NCBI RefSeq assembly: GCF_000744885.1
Contig: NZ_JQMV01000003.1
Coordinates: forward strand, 434,001 to 498,000
Source of the DNA: Thermus amyloliquefaciens
GTDB taxonomy: Bacteria; Deinococcota; Deinococci; Deinococcales; Thermaceae
Length of the DNA stretch: 64,000 nucleotides
Direction of reading: 5' to 3'
The position numbers were made by a program, and so were the translations under genes. Positions 18,230 to 26,477 of the stretch are shown piece after piece; the stretch's first letter is position 1, and the number at the start of each line of letters is the position of its first letter. Below the pieces are notes generated by a model. The model did no database searches and was not told the origin of the DNA. It worked only from the letters and a program-made list of their open reading frames with translations.

Positions 18230-19447
18230 ATGAACCTGGCCCGTTCCTTCGTGGGTTTTCTGGTCCTCTCCTTGATGGCGGGTGCGGTGCTCTGGTGGGG
18301 TTTGAGCAACGGCCAGACCCAGCGTTCCCAGCCTGCTCCTCCACCTGCCGAGGCGGGGCTTTTGGAGTACGAGCGCAACACCGTGGAGATCGTGGAAAAG
18401 TACGGGGATGGGGTGGTCTACGTGGCGGTGGTGACCCGTCCCCAAAACGTCCAACTCCCCCCAGGGTTTGAGTTTTTTGCTCCGTTTTTGCAGATGCCCC
18501 CTCAGGAGGGGACGGGTTCGGGCTTCGTGATCGATAAGGATGGGCATATCCTCACCAACCATCACGTGGTGGAGGGAGCCAGCCAGATCACGGTGAAGTT
18601 CCACGGCGACCCCAAGGAGTACCGCGCCCGCCTGGTGGGGGCGGCGCCGCCCTTGGATCTGGCCCTTTTGAAGGTGGAGGCCCCCAAGGAGAAGCTGGTG
18701 CCCCTGGTCCTGGGGGATTCCGACCGCATCAGGGTGGGGCAGAAGGCCATCGCCATGGGGAACCCCTTTGGCTTGGAGTTCACCGTGACCCAGGGGATCG
18801 TCTCCGCCATCCGGGAAAACCCCGGGGCCATTGGGGATGAGTCGGGCCTGGTGCCCCAGGTGATCCAGACGGATGCCGCCATCAACCCCGGGAACTCCGG
18901 GGGGCCCCTTCTCAACTCCCGCGGGGAGGTGATCGGCATCAACACCGCCATCTTCACCCCCACCGGCCAGTTTGGGGCCGCCCAGTTCGCGGGGGTGGGG
19001 TTTGCCCTGCCCATCAACCTGGTGAAGCAGTACCTGCCCGAGCTCAAGGCGGGGAAGACCCTGACCGCAGAGGAGATCATCAAAAACCGCCCCCGGCTTG
19101 GCGTCTCCCTTATCCCCCTTTCCGTCTACCCGGAAAGGCTGCGCCAGCAGTACGGGCTTCCCGCCTCTGGCCTCATGGTGCAGGAGGTGGAAAGGAATAG
19201 CCCGGCCGCCCGGGCGGGCCTAAGGCCACCCAGCCGCTTCGCCTACCTGCAACTGCCCACGGGGGAGACCCTGCAGGTGGGGGTGGACGGGGATGTGCTC
19301 CTCAAGGCGGACGGGGTGCCCCTAGGCTCCATCGCCCAGCTCCGGCAGGTGCTATACGGCAAGAAGCCGGGGGAGGCGGTGAGCCTCGAGGTCTGGCGCC
19401 AGGGCCGTACCTTCACCCTGAAGGTGGTGCCCCAGGTGTTGCGCTAA
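18230..19447 (+). CDS. HtrA/DegP-type serine protease with PDZ domain
   Basis: A 405-aa envelope protease for misfolded proteins. Residues 6-25 are a membrane anchor or uncleaved signal. The trypsin-like domain has the triad in TNHHVV (His), PPLDLALLK (Asp) and NPGNSGGPLL (Ser). One PDZ domain follows, with SGLMVQEVERNSPAARAGL as its peptide-binding start. AGGAGGT lies upstream of the ATG. Its stop overlaps the convergent DUF1850 stop by 4 nt. The length fits DegS/HhoA-like members with one PDZ. Confidence 0.92.
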   Translation: MNLARSFVGFLVLSLMAGAVLWWGLSNGQTQRSQPAPPPAEAGLLEYERNTVEIVEKYGDGVVYVAVVTRPQNVQLPPGFEFFAPFLQMPPQEGTGSGFVIDKDGHILTNHHVVEGASQITVKFHGDPKEYRARLVGAAPPLDLALLKVEAPKEKLVPLVLGDSDRIRVGQKAIAMGNPFGLEFTVTQGIVSAIRENPGAIGDESGLVPQVIQTDAAINPGNSGGPLLNSRGEVIGINTAIFTPTGQFGAAQFAGVGFALPINLVKQYLPELKAGKTLTAEEIIKNRPRLGVSLIPLSVYPERLRQQYGLPASGLMVQEVERNSPAARAGLRPPSRFAYLQLPTGETLQVGVDGDVLLKADGVPLGSIAQLRQVLYGKKPGEAVSLEVWRQGRTFTLKVVPQVLR

Positions 19448-19872
19448 GGGGGCCAGAGGAGCCTTAGGCGTAGGCACCCCCCTTCCGCCCGGAACCAGGT
19501 GCCCCCAAGGCGCAGGGCCAGGCCCATCTCGGAGCAGTAGGCCAGGGCCCTCCGCCGCTCCTTGGCCAGGGCCTGGTTCCAGGGGTACTCCCCTGCGGTG
19601 TAGTAGGCTTCGGTTTCGGGGTCGGTGAAGGCCCGGAAACCTTGGAAGGCCCAAGGCATGCCGAATTCCAGGAGCACAGGCCTTCCGGTCACGGAGTTCA
19701 CGAACTCCACCCGTCCCTCGTCCCAGGCGGTGAGGAGGAGGTAACGGCGCCCTTCGTCCCCCTCCACCTCCACCACCCGCACCAGGGCCAAGGCGAGGAG
19801 GAAGAACCAAAAGGCCCAGCTCAGGAGGAGCCGGGCCCCTTGGATTAGGGGAGCCGGGGCTTTCGTAGCCAC
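19444..19872 (-). CDS. DUF1850 domain-containing protein
   Basis: A 142-aa protein starting at GTG 19872, with one N-terminal membrane helix (residues 15-32) and a globular domain outside. The motif VEFVNSVTGRPVLLEF near residue 55 is characteristic of DUF1850 (proteins that typically read F.HSV...P). DUF1850 genes are commonly found beside TAXI-type TRAP transporters, as here, where it lies 16 nt downstream of a TAXI receptor gene. Its function is unknown; an accessory role in transport or receptor handling is an inference from this linkage. Confidence 0.75.
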   Translation of the reverse strand: MATKAPAPLIQGARLLLSWAFWFFLLALALVRVVEVEGDEGRRYLLLTAWDEGRVEFVNSVTGRPVLLEFGMPWAFQGFRAFTDPETEAYYTAGEYPWNQALAKERRRALAYCSEMGLALRLGGTWFRAEGGCLRLRLLWPP

Positions 19873-19888
19873 GTCAAGGGGCTGGGCC

Positions 19889-20866
19889 TCACTTCAAGGC
19901 CCCGGCCTCGCGGAAGTAACGCAGGGCCCCCTCGTGGTAGGGGATGGTGCCGCCCACGAAGCGCACCGCGTTCTCCAGGCTGGTATCCCTGGCGGCGGCC
20001 ACCGCCTGGCGCAGGGTGGCCAGGTTCTCAAAGGTGGCCTTGGTGAGGGCATACGCGGCCTCCTCGGGTAGGCTCTGAGGGCAGACGAAAAGGTTCCAGA
20101 AGGTGAGGGTGGGGGTGTCGGCCCGGGTGCCGTAGGTGGCCTTGGGGATCACCCCGGGGCCTGCCAGGCCAGGGAAGCGCTTCTGGAAGGTCTGGACCAC
20201 GGTGCTCTTGGGGTCCAGGGGAACCAGGTAGATCCTTTGCCCCTTCCGGGCCAAGGAGGCGGCGAGCTCGGTGATGGCGCCCGTGGGCAGGCCCCCCGAC
20301 CAGAAGAAGGCGTCCAGGTTGCCCTCCGCCAGGGCGTTGGCGCTCTCCTGGGCTCCCAGGCGCTCCTGTTTGGCGAAGTCCTTGGGGGAAAGCCCCGCCG
20401 CCTGGAGCACCAAGAGGGCCTCCACCTCCGTGCCCGAGCCCGGGGCCCCGGTGGACACCCGCTTGCCCTTCAGGTCCTGCACCACCCGGATGCCCGCGCC
20501 TTCCCGGGTGACGATGTGCAGGAAGTTGGGGTACATGGCGAAGAGGATGCGGACGTTTTTGGCGGCCCTGTCCTTGAAGCGCTCGTGCTGGCCGGTAAAG
20601 GCCAGGTAGGCGGAGTCGGGGAGCACGGTGGCGCAGTAGTAGGTGCCGCCCCCCGTGCGGTTTTCCAAAAGGAGGAGGTTGTCGATGGAGGCAGCGGTTT
20701 GGATGGCCTGGGCCTCGGCCACCCCGGCCTTGTTCCAGATCTCCGCCAGGGTGGTGCCGTAGTAGAAGTAAACGCCTCCCACACCCCCCGTGGCCACCAC
20801 CACCTTGGGTTTTTGGGCCACGGCCAAACCCGTCAAGGCCAGGAGGGCCAAAAGGACTCTCTTCAT
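19889..20866 (-). CDS. TAXI family TRAP transporter solute receptor (copy 2)
   Basis: A 325-aa periplasmic receptor for a secondary TRAP importer. Residues 1-17 are a signal peptide (MKRVLLALLALTGLAVA). The mature start KPKVVVATGGVGGVYFYYGT and the NRTGGGTYYCATVLPDSAYLAF block are TAXI-family features. It follows the fused permease gene and is a paralogue of the receptor encoded upstream of that permease. TAXI receptors have been linked to dicarboxylate or glutamate-type ligands; the ligand here is not known. Confidence 0.9.
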   Translation of the reverse strand: MKRVLLALLALTGLAVAQKPKVVVATGGVGGVYFYYGTTLAEIWNKAGVAEAQAIQTAASIDNLLLLENRTGGGTYYCATVLPDSAYLAFTGQHERFKDRAAKNVRILFAMYPNFLHIVTREGAGIRVVQDLKGKRVSTGAPGSGTEVEALLVLQAAGLSPKDFAKQERLGAQESANALAEGNLDAFFWSGGLPTGAITELAASLARKGQRIYLVPLDPKSTVVQTFQKRFPGLAGPGVIPKATYGTRADTPTLTFWNLFVCPQSLPEEAAYALTKATFENLATLRQAVAAARDTSLENAVRFVGGTIPYHEGALRYFREAGALK

Positions 20867-20895
20867 AACCTTACCCCCTTTCCTTCGGCTTTACC

Positions 20896-23013
20896 CTAAG
20901 CCCCCTTTTGGCTTTTCGTCAACCCCTTGCGGAAGAAGGGAAGCCCCAGGAGGAAGGCCACCAGGTTGAGCCATCCCTGGGGCACGAAGAGCAGGGCGGC
21001 CAGGATCCCCAGGGCCCAGGCTTCCCAGCGGGCGAGGGGCCTGCGGGTGTAGCCCGCGGCGGAGGCGGAAAGGTAGATGATACCGGCCGCCACGGAAAGG
21101 AAGCGCTCCAGAACCATCCCCCAGGCCTCGCCAGGGGGGGAGTTCTCCAAAACGGGCACGATGAGAAGGGCGGTACCCGAATAGGAGAGCAGGAAGAAAA
21201 AGCCCACCAGGTACTTGGACAGGGCCACCCGCGCCGCATAAACCCCGGTGACCAGGGGGTTGGTGCCAAAGACGCTGCTGGCGGCGTAGGCGGAGAGGGC
21301 CACGGGGGGCGTCACATCCGCCAGCACCGCATAGTAGAAGAGGAACATGTGGGTGGCGAGGACGGCGGCGGAGTCGGGGATGCCGTTTTGCTTGGCCAGG
21401 GCGATGATGGCAGGGGCGGTGAGGGCCGAGGTGAGCACGTAGGTGGCGGTGGGGGGCACCCCCATGCCCAGCACCAGGCTGAAGAGGGCGGTGATGAGGG
21501 TGGCGAGGAGGAGGCTTTCCCCCGAGACCTGCTGCAACAGCTGGCTGAACTTGGAGGGGAGGCCGCTGATCACCATCATGGCGAAGATGAGGTTGGCGGC
21601 GGTCACCGCGGTTCCGATGGGCAAGAGGGTGCGGAAGCCCTCGGCCAGGCCCTGGAAGATGGGGGCTGCGCCCTTGGGCCTTAGCGTGGGGTCCAAGTAG
21701 GTGATGAAGATGAAGAAGAGGAGGGCCAGGCTGGCCGCGGTGCGCACCTCGTAGCCCAGGTAGAGCATGGCCACGATGAGGAGGATGGGCAGGAAGAGGA
21801 TGGAGTAGCGCAAGGTATAGGTCCCCCGGCTCATGCCCAGCTCCGCCCCCACCGGGGGGAGGCCCGCCTTGCGGGAGTAGAACTCGTTGAAGGCCAGCAC
21901 CGCGGTCAGGTACAAAAGGGCCGGCCCCAGGGCCATGACGATCACCTTCAGGTAGGGAATCTGGAGGATCTCCACCATGATGAAGGCGATGGAGCCCATG
22001 ACCGGGGGGGTGATGAGGGCGATGGTGCCGGCGGTGGCCACCAGGCCCGCGGCCACCAGGCGGTCGTAGTTGGCCCTTTCAAAAAGCGGCTTGGTGAGGG
22101 CGGCCACGAACTGGGTGTCCGCGGCCCCGGAGCCGGAGAACATGCCCATGAAGACGCTGGCCAGGCCCGTGACCCGCCCTGGGGTGGCGGGGTGCTTGCC
22201 CACCAGGGCCAGGGCCAGGTTGGCCACCACCTTCCCCAGGCCCAAGGCCCCGATCATGCCGGAGAGCAAGGTGAAGTAGACCAGGTACTTGGCGGAAACC
22301 CCGGTGATGAGCCCGTAGATGCCGGCCTCGGTCTCGTTGTAGGTCTTGCCCAAGAGGAGGTCAATGCTTTGGCGGCTTCCCTTAAAGGCCCCGGGGAAGA
22401 GGTCGGCGTAGAGGTTATAGCTGAAGAAGAAGAGGACCAGCACCGGCATCACCGGGCCCAAAAGGCGGTAGACCAGGCCCAGGACCAGCATGATGAGGCC
22501 GAAGGACATGGCCATGTCCCAGGGCTCGGGGAGCACCGCCCGGTAGACCAGCTCCTCAAAGTACCGGAGCTGGTAGAGGGTGGGGAAGAAGGCCAGGAAA
22601 ACCGCCAGCAGGTCGGCGGGTCCTTTTAGGCTCGGAAGGACCGCGGGCAGAACCGCCACCGCCCAGTAGAGGAGGCCCACCGCCTTGGCCTCAGGGGGCA
22701 GGCTCAACCCCGGGACGCCGGGAAAGAGGAAGTTGTAGAGGGGGATCAAGGTGAAGGCGAAGTACACCCAGGCCCCTAGGGTGCGCTTCCTGGGGAGGTG
22801 GAAGGAAACGAGATACCCCCCCAGGAGGAGGAAGAGGACGTGGGTGCTTCGCTGTAGCTGTACGATGTCCAGGATGGGGATCTCGGCCTTGGCCAGGGGG
22901 GTGAAGGGGTGGAGCACCAGGTAAAGGCTGTAAAGGGCCCCCAGGATCAGGATCCAGTGGGTGAGCCGGGCCAGGGGGGTGGAGGGTTGGGTCTGAGGGC
23001 GTTCTAGCTCCAT
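20896..23013 (-). CDS. TRAP transporter permease, fused 4TM-12TM subunits
   Basis: A 705-aa membrane protein that joins the small DctQ-like part (helices in the first 180 residues) with the large DctM-like channel part. This is the usual form for TAXI systems. Family motifs include GKVVANLALALVGKHPA, GSGAADTQFVAALTKP, GVPPTATYVLTSALTAPA and ADVTPPVALSAYAASS. The ATG at 23013 was chosen because GGAGG lies 5 nt upstream; the longer frame begins at a TTG. It is flanked by two receptor genes and should use ion-gradient-driven import. Confidence 0.92.
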   Translation of the reverse strand: MELERPQTQPSTPLARLTHWILILGALYSLYLVLHPFTPLAKAEIPILDIVQLQRSTHVLFLLLGGYLVSFHLPRKRTLGAWVYFAFTLIPLYNFLFPGVPGLSLPPEAKAVGLLYWAVAVLPAVLPSLKGPADLLAVFLAFFPTLYQLRYFEELVYRAVLPEPWDMAMSFGLIMLVLGLVYRLLGPVMPVLVLFFFSYNLYADLFPGAFKGSRQSIDLLLGKTYNETEAGIYGLITGVSAKYLVYFTLLSGMIGALGLGKVVANLALALVGKHPATPGRVTGLASVFMGMFSGSGAADTQFVAALTKPLFERANYDRLVAAGLVATAGTIALITPPVMGSIAFIMVEILQIPYLKVIVMALGPALLYLTAVLAFNEFYSRKAGLPPVGAELGMSRGTYTLRYSILFLPILLIVAMLYLGYEVRTAASLALLFFIFITYLDPTLRPKGAAPIFQGLAEGFRTLLPIGTAVTAANLIFAMMVISGLPSKFSQLLQQVSGESLLLATLITALFSLVLGMGVPPTATYVLTSALTAPAIIALAKQNGIPDSAAVLATHMFLFYYAVLADVTPPVALSAYAASSVFGTNPLVTGVYAARVALSKYLVGFFFLLSYSGTALLIVPVLENSPPGEAWGMVLERFLSVAAGIIYLSASAAGYTRRPLARWEAWALGILAALLFVPQGWLNLVAFLLGLPFFRKGLTKSQKGA

Positions 23014-23023
23014 GGCTTCCTCC

Positions 23024-23062
23024 AAAAAAGCCCGGGGCCTGGAGGGTTCCAGGGCACCCGGG
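23024..23062 (-). terminator. hairpin and T6 between TAXI receptor 1 and permease
   Basis: A two-part stem (CCCGGG 23057-23062 with 23031-23036, and TCCAGG/CCTGGA inside) is followed on the minus strand by six T (23029-23024). It ends right before the permease Shine-Dalgarno, so it likely lets only part of the transcripts continue. Confidence 0.7.
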
Positions 23063-23074
23063 CGGGTTCATGGC

Positions 23075-24058
23075 TTACTTGATCAGCCCTTTTTCCTTCA
23101 AGTACCGCTCGGCTCCCGGGTGGAAGGGGATGGGTAGCTTTCCGTAGAGCTTGGCGGTGGCCTCGAGGCTCGTGTCCTTGGCGGCGGCCACCGCGGTGCG
23201 CAGGGTGTCCAGGTTCTCAAAGACCGCCTTCATGATGGCGTACCCGGTTTCCGCCGGGAGGCTTTCCGGGCAGACCACGATGTTGCCCGTGGCCAGGCCG
23301 CGCACGTCGGTGCGGGTGTTGTAGACGCTCTTGGGCACGGTGTAGGGGTCCACCAGGCCTGGGAACTTCTTCATGGCCACCTGGGCGGTGGTGCTCTTGG
23401 GGTCGATGGGCACCAGGTAGATGCGGTCCCCCTTGCGGGCCAGGGTCTGGGAGAGTTCCACGATGGAGCTGGTGGGCACACCCCCCACCCAGAAGAAGGC
23501 GTCCAGGGTGCCCTCCGCCAGGGCCTTCGCCCCCTCGGCCACGGGCAGGCGCTCCCGCTTGGCGAAGCTTTCCGGTTTCACCCTGGCCCCCTGGAGGACC
23601 AGAAGGGCCAGGTTCTCGGTGCTGGAGCCGGGCTGGCCGGTGGAGACCCGTTTGCCCTTGAGGTCCTGCACCACCTTGATGCCGGTTTTTTCCGTGGTCA
23701 CCAGGTGGATGAAGGAGGGGTACATGTAGAAGAGGACCCGCTGGGTCTTGGCGGGCCGATCCTTGAAGCGGGGTTCCTCTCCGGTGTAGGCCACGTAGGC
23801 GGAGTCGGTGGTGGTGAGGGCGCAGTAGTAGGTGGTGCCCGCGGTGCGGTCCCGCAGGAGCTGGAGGTTGTCGTAGGAGCCCCCCGTCTGCACCGGCTGG
23901 GCCTCCGCCGCCCCCGCCTTGTTCAGGATGTCCGCCAGGGCGGTGCCGTAGTAGAAGAAGACCCCTCCGGTGCTTCCCGTGCCGATCACCACCTTGGGCT
24001 TTTGGGCCAGGGCCAGTCCTAGGGCGAGCAAACCGATGAGGATAAGGGCTCTTTTCAT
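23075..24058 (-). CDS. TAXI family TRAP transporter solute receptor (copy 1)
   Basis: A 327-aa periplasmic receptor, first gene of the operon. The signal peptide is MKRALILIGLLALGLALA, followed by KPKVVIGTGSTGGVFFYYGT. It is clearly paralogous to the receptor at 19889-20866 across the whole length, with matching blocks such as GKRVSTG, EGTLDAFFW and YLVPIDPKSTTAQV. The ATG at 24058 has GGGAGGCGACC before it; five extra upstream codons in the frame are not needed. A TTGACA promoter lies upstream. Confidence 0.9.
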   Translation of the reverse strand: MKRALILIGLLALGLALAQKPKVVIGTGSTGGVFFYYGTALADILNKAGAAEAQPVQTGGSYDNLQLLRDRTAGTTYYCALTTTDSAYVAYTGEEPRFKDRPAKTQRVLFYMYPSFIHLVTTEKTGIKVVQDLKGKRVSTGQPGSSTENLALLVLQGARVKPESFAKRERLPVAEGAKALAEGTLDAFFWVGGVPTSSIVELSQTLARKGDRIYLVPIDPKSTTAQVAMKKFPGLVDPYTVPKSVYNTRTDVRGLATGNIVVCPESLPAETGYAIMKAVFENLDTLRTAVAAAKDTSLEATAKLYGKLPIPFHPGAERYLKEKGLIK

Positions 24059-24087
24059 GGTCGCCTCCCGCATACTTTTGCGTCCCT

Positions 24088-24116
24088 AACCTACCCCACC
24101 ACCCTACGCCTGTCAA
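24088..24116 (-). promoter_or_regulatory. promoter of the TAXI transporter operon
   Basis: TTGACA (24111-24116) and TAGGTT (24088-24093) on the minus strand are exactly 17 nt apart, 30 nt upstream of the first receptor ATG. The -35 box overlaps the stop codon of the site-2 protease gene. Confidence 0.7.
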
Positions 24117-25204
24117 GGCGAAGAATGCCCCAGCATGCGCACCTGGAAGGCCCTCAGGAGGTCCGTTTTGCTGAGGATGCCCACCAGCCGGCCCTCTTCC
24201 ATGACCAGGGCCCGGACATACCCCCGCTCGGCCATCCGCTCCAAGGCGGTGAGGGCGTCCACCTCCGGGGGGAGGACCAGGGGTTCTTGGAGGTGGTGGA
24301 CCACGGGGGCCAGGGGGTTGGCCCCCTCCAGCCCCTCGAGGCCCACCACCCCCAGGACCCGCCCCTCCTCCACCACGGGGAAGCCGGAAACCTTATGCGC
24401 CAAGGCCAGTTCCAGGACCTCCTGGACGGAAAGGGAGGGGGGGATGACCAAGGGGTTTGGGGTCATGAGGTCCTTGACCTTGAGCCCGCTTAAGGCCTGG
24501 GCCAGGAGGGCGGCCTCGGCCTCGGCCCTCGAGGCCATGTACACGAAAAAGGCGATGAGGATCAGGAAGGGGTTGAAGACCAGAAGGCCGAAAAGCCCCA
24601 AGGCCCAGGCCACCGCCTGGCTCAGGGCCAAGGCCTGCCGGGTGGCCTGGAGGTAGGGTTTCCTGAAGGCCAAAAGGGCCCGGTAAACCCGCCCCCCATC
24701 CAGGGGTAGGGCGGGGAGGAGGTTGAAAAGCCAAAGCATCAGGTTCACCAGGGCCAGGTAGTGGGTGAGAAACCCCAAGACCCCAGCCTCCATCTGGAAC
24801 CCGCGCAGGAGCAAGGCCAAGGCGAAGCTCACCGCCGGGCCCGCCAGGGCGATCCAGAGCTCCTTCTGGGGTTCTTGCGGGATGCGCTCCAGCTGGGCCA
24901 CCCCACCCAAAAGCCAAAGGGTGATGCGCTTGGTCTCAATGCCAAAGCGGCGGGCGGTGAGGGCATGGCCCAGCTCGTGCAGGAGCACGGAGAGGAAAAG
25001 CCCCAAGGCGGCCATGAGGCCCAGGAGAAAGGGCCAGGGGCCTTGGAGGAGGGTGGGGTCTTGCGGCAGGCCGAACCACTTCAGGTAAATGGGCAGGTTG
25101 CCCCCGATGAGAAAGGCCAGAAGGGGCAGGAAGAGGAGAAAGGAAAAGTCCAGCTGAACGGGGATGCCCAGGATGCGAAAAAGGGTCAGGCCCCGCTGGA
25201 ACAT
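24113..25204 (-). CDS. site-2 protease (M50) with C-terminal CBS domain pair
   Basis: A 363-aa intramembrane zinc metalloprotease of the SpoIVFB-like group. The zinc motif HELGH is at residues 76-80 in a membrane helix and the third ligand lies in LPALPLDGGRVY near residue 170. Two CBS repeats fill about residues 240-360 (VKDLMTPNPLVI and the SKTDLLRAF end), which in this family sense adenine nucleotides. The PDZ domain of RseP is absent. A -10 box TATACT stands 6 nt before the ATG, so the message is probably leaderless. Its substrate is unknown; such proteases often release membrane-bound regulators. Confidence 0.9.
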   Translation of the reverse strand: MFQRGLTLFRILGIPVQLDFSFLLFLPLLAFLIGGNLPIYLKWFGLPQDPTLLQGPWPFLLGLMAALGLFLSVLLHELGHALTARRFGIETKRITLWLLGGVAQLERIPQEPQKELWIALAGPAVSFALALLLRGFQMEAGVLGFLTHYLALVNLMLWLFNLLPALPLDGGRVYRALLAFRKPYLQATRQALALSQAVAWALGLFGLLVFNPFLILIAFFVYMASRAEAEAALLAQALSGLKVKDLMTPNPLVIPPSLSVQEVLELALAHKVSGFPVVEEGRVLGVVGLEGLEGANPLAPVVHHLQEPLVLPPEVDALTALERMAERGYVRALVMEEGRLVGILSKTDLLRAFQVRMLGHSSP

Positions 25205-25210
25205 GCGCCC

Positions 25211-25216
25211 AGTATA
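25211..25216 (-). promoter_or_regulatory. -10 box of leaderless site-2 protease gene
   Basis: TATACT on the minus strand with 6 nt to the ATG at 25204. No -35 consensus is clear. Confidence 0.5.
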
Positions 25217-25237
25217 GACCGGGGGCCCGGGGCGGCC

Positions 25238-25268
25238 TTGATAATGACCGGTCAGTCAGCCTTAGGAT
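25238..25268 (+). promoter_or_regulatory. MFS gene promoter with palindromic operator TGACCGGTCA
   Basis: TTGATA (25238-25243) and TAGGAT (25263-25268) are 19 nt apart, with 6 nt to the GTG start, so the gene looks leaderless. A perfect 10-bp palindrome TGACCGGTCA (25245-25254), extended by GTCA to 25258, occupies the spacer, as a repressor site of a TetR-type regulator would. Confidence 0.5.
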
Positions 25269-25274
25269 GGAAGG

Positions 25275-26477
25275 GTGCTGGCCTTGGCCCTGCTTCGGGA
25301 TCCCCTCTACCGCTCCTACTGGCTCGCCCTTTTTACCTCCCAGATGGGCACCTGGATGCAGGCGGCCGCCCAGGGCTGGTTGGTGCTCCTCCTCACGGGG
25401 AGCGCCGAGCGGCTTGGGCTGGTGGTGGCCTTGCAGTTCCTGCCCTCCCTTCTTTTTTCCCTTCCCGCCGGGGTTTTGGCGGACCGGTATCCCAAGCGAA
25501 ACCTCCTCCTCTTCACCCAAGGGGGCATGATGCTCCTGGCCCTTCTCATGGCGCTTTTCATCCTCACGGGATGGGTGCGCTACGGCCACGTGCTCCTCTT
25601 CGCCTTCCTCTACGGGGCCCTTAACGCCATGGACCTCCCCGTGCGCCAGAGCTTCACCGTGGAGCTGGCGGGGCGGGACCGCTACCCCGGGGCCATCGCC
25701 TTGAACTCCTTTGGCTTCAACCTGAGCCGGCTTGTGGGGCCGGCCCTGGCCGGCGTTCTCATCGCCCTCTTCGGCGTGGAGGCGGCCTATCTGGCCAACG
25801 CCCTTTCCTTCCTGCCCCTCCTTTTTGTTCTCCGCCGGGTCCCCCCGGGTTCCAGGGGGGAGGAGGGGGACGGCCGCTGGTGGCGGGAGGCCCTGGAGGG
25901 GGTGCGGTTTGTCCTGGAGAACCCCGTGGTGCGCCGGGTGGTGGGGCTGGTGCTCTTCGCAAGCCTCTTGGGCATGAACTTCCAGACCCTGGTCCCCGCC
26001 TATGCCCGGCTGGTCCTGGGGCTTTCCGCCACCGGGTATGGCGCCTTGCTCTCCAGCGTGGGGCTTGGGGCCTTGGGGGCGGCTTTGGTCATGGCCTTTA
26101 CCGGCAGGCCCAAGCCAAAGAGGCTCCTCTTGGGGGTCTTTTCCCTCTCCCTGGCCCATCTGGGGCTTTACCTCCCCCAGGCTTCCTTGGCCCCTTTCTT
26201 CCTGGCCCTGGGGGGGTTTGGCATGATCTCCGTGCTCATCAACGCCAACACCCTGGTGCAGCTCTCGGTCCCCGACCGGATCCGGGGCCGGGTGATGGCG
26301 GTGTACAGCCTGGTGATGCTGGGCACCGGTCCCCTTGGGGCCTACCTCACCGGCTTCCTTTTTGAACAACTGGGGGGGCGGCTCGCCGCCTTGGTCCTGG
26401 GGGGGCGGTCCTCCTGGTGGGAGCCTACCAGCTGCGCTCCTGGCCTACGGAACCCAGTCCTCCGGCCTAGGGCCTAG
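25275..26477 (+). CDS. MFS transporter, frameshift near the C-terminus
   Basis: A multi-helix major facilitator, probably an exporter of the enterobactin/MFS_3 type: it opens with [23 protein letters not shown] and has [14 protein letters not shown] between helices 2 and 3. The last helix breaks after LAALVLGG. In the frame one base back the sequence continues [13 protein letters not shown] and ends at TAG 26468-26470, which is a natural end of a 12th helix. The shift falls in the G7 run at 26399-26405, where one G appears to be missing. Start is GTG 25275 with a -10 box 6 nt upstream. The corrected end overlaps wecB by 26 nt on the other strand. Confidence 0.85.
   Translation: MLALALLRDPLYRSYWLALFTSQMGTWMQAAAQGWLVLLLTGSAERLGLVVALQFLPSLLFSLPAGVLADRYPKRNLLLFTQGGMMLLALLMALFILTGWVRYGHVLLFAFLYGALNAMDLPVRQSFTVELAGRDRYPGAIALNSFGFNLSRLVGPALAGVLIALFGVEAAYLANALSFLPLLFVLRRVPPGSRGEEGDGRWWREALEGVRFVLENPVVRRVVGLVLFASLLGMNFQTLVPAYARLVLGLSATGYGALLSSVGLGALGAALVMAFTGRPKPKRLLLGVFSLSLAHLGLYLPQASLAPFFLALGGFGMISVLINANTLVQLSVPDRIRGRVMAVYSLVMLGTGPLGAYLTGFLFEQLGGRLAALVLGGRSSWWEPTSCAPGLRNPVLRPRA
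26399..26405 (+). repeat. G7 run at the MFS frame change
   Basis: The seven-G run sits exactly where the helix-12 reading moves to the other frame; eight G would restore one continuous frame. Confidence 0.65.

Noticed and set aside
16813-18381. 522-aa minus-strand frame covering rraA and all of purU
   Set aside because: Only the last 164 codons match RraA; the rest is antisense of purU, kept open by high GC. The gene was cut to 16813-17307.
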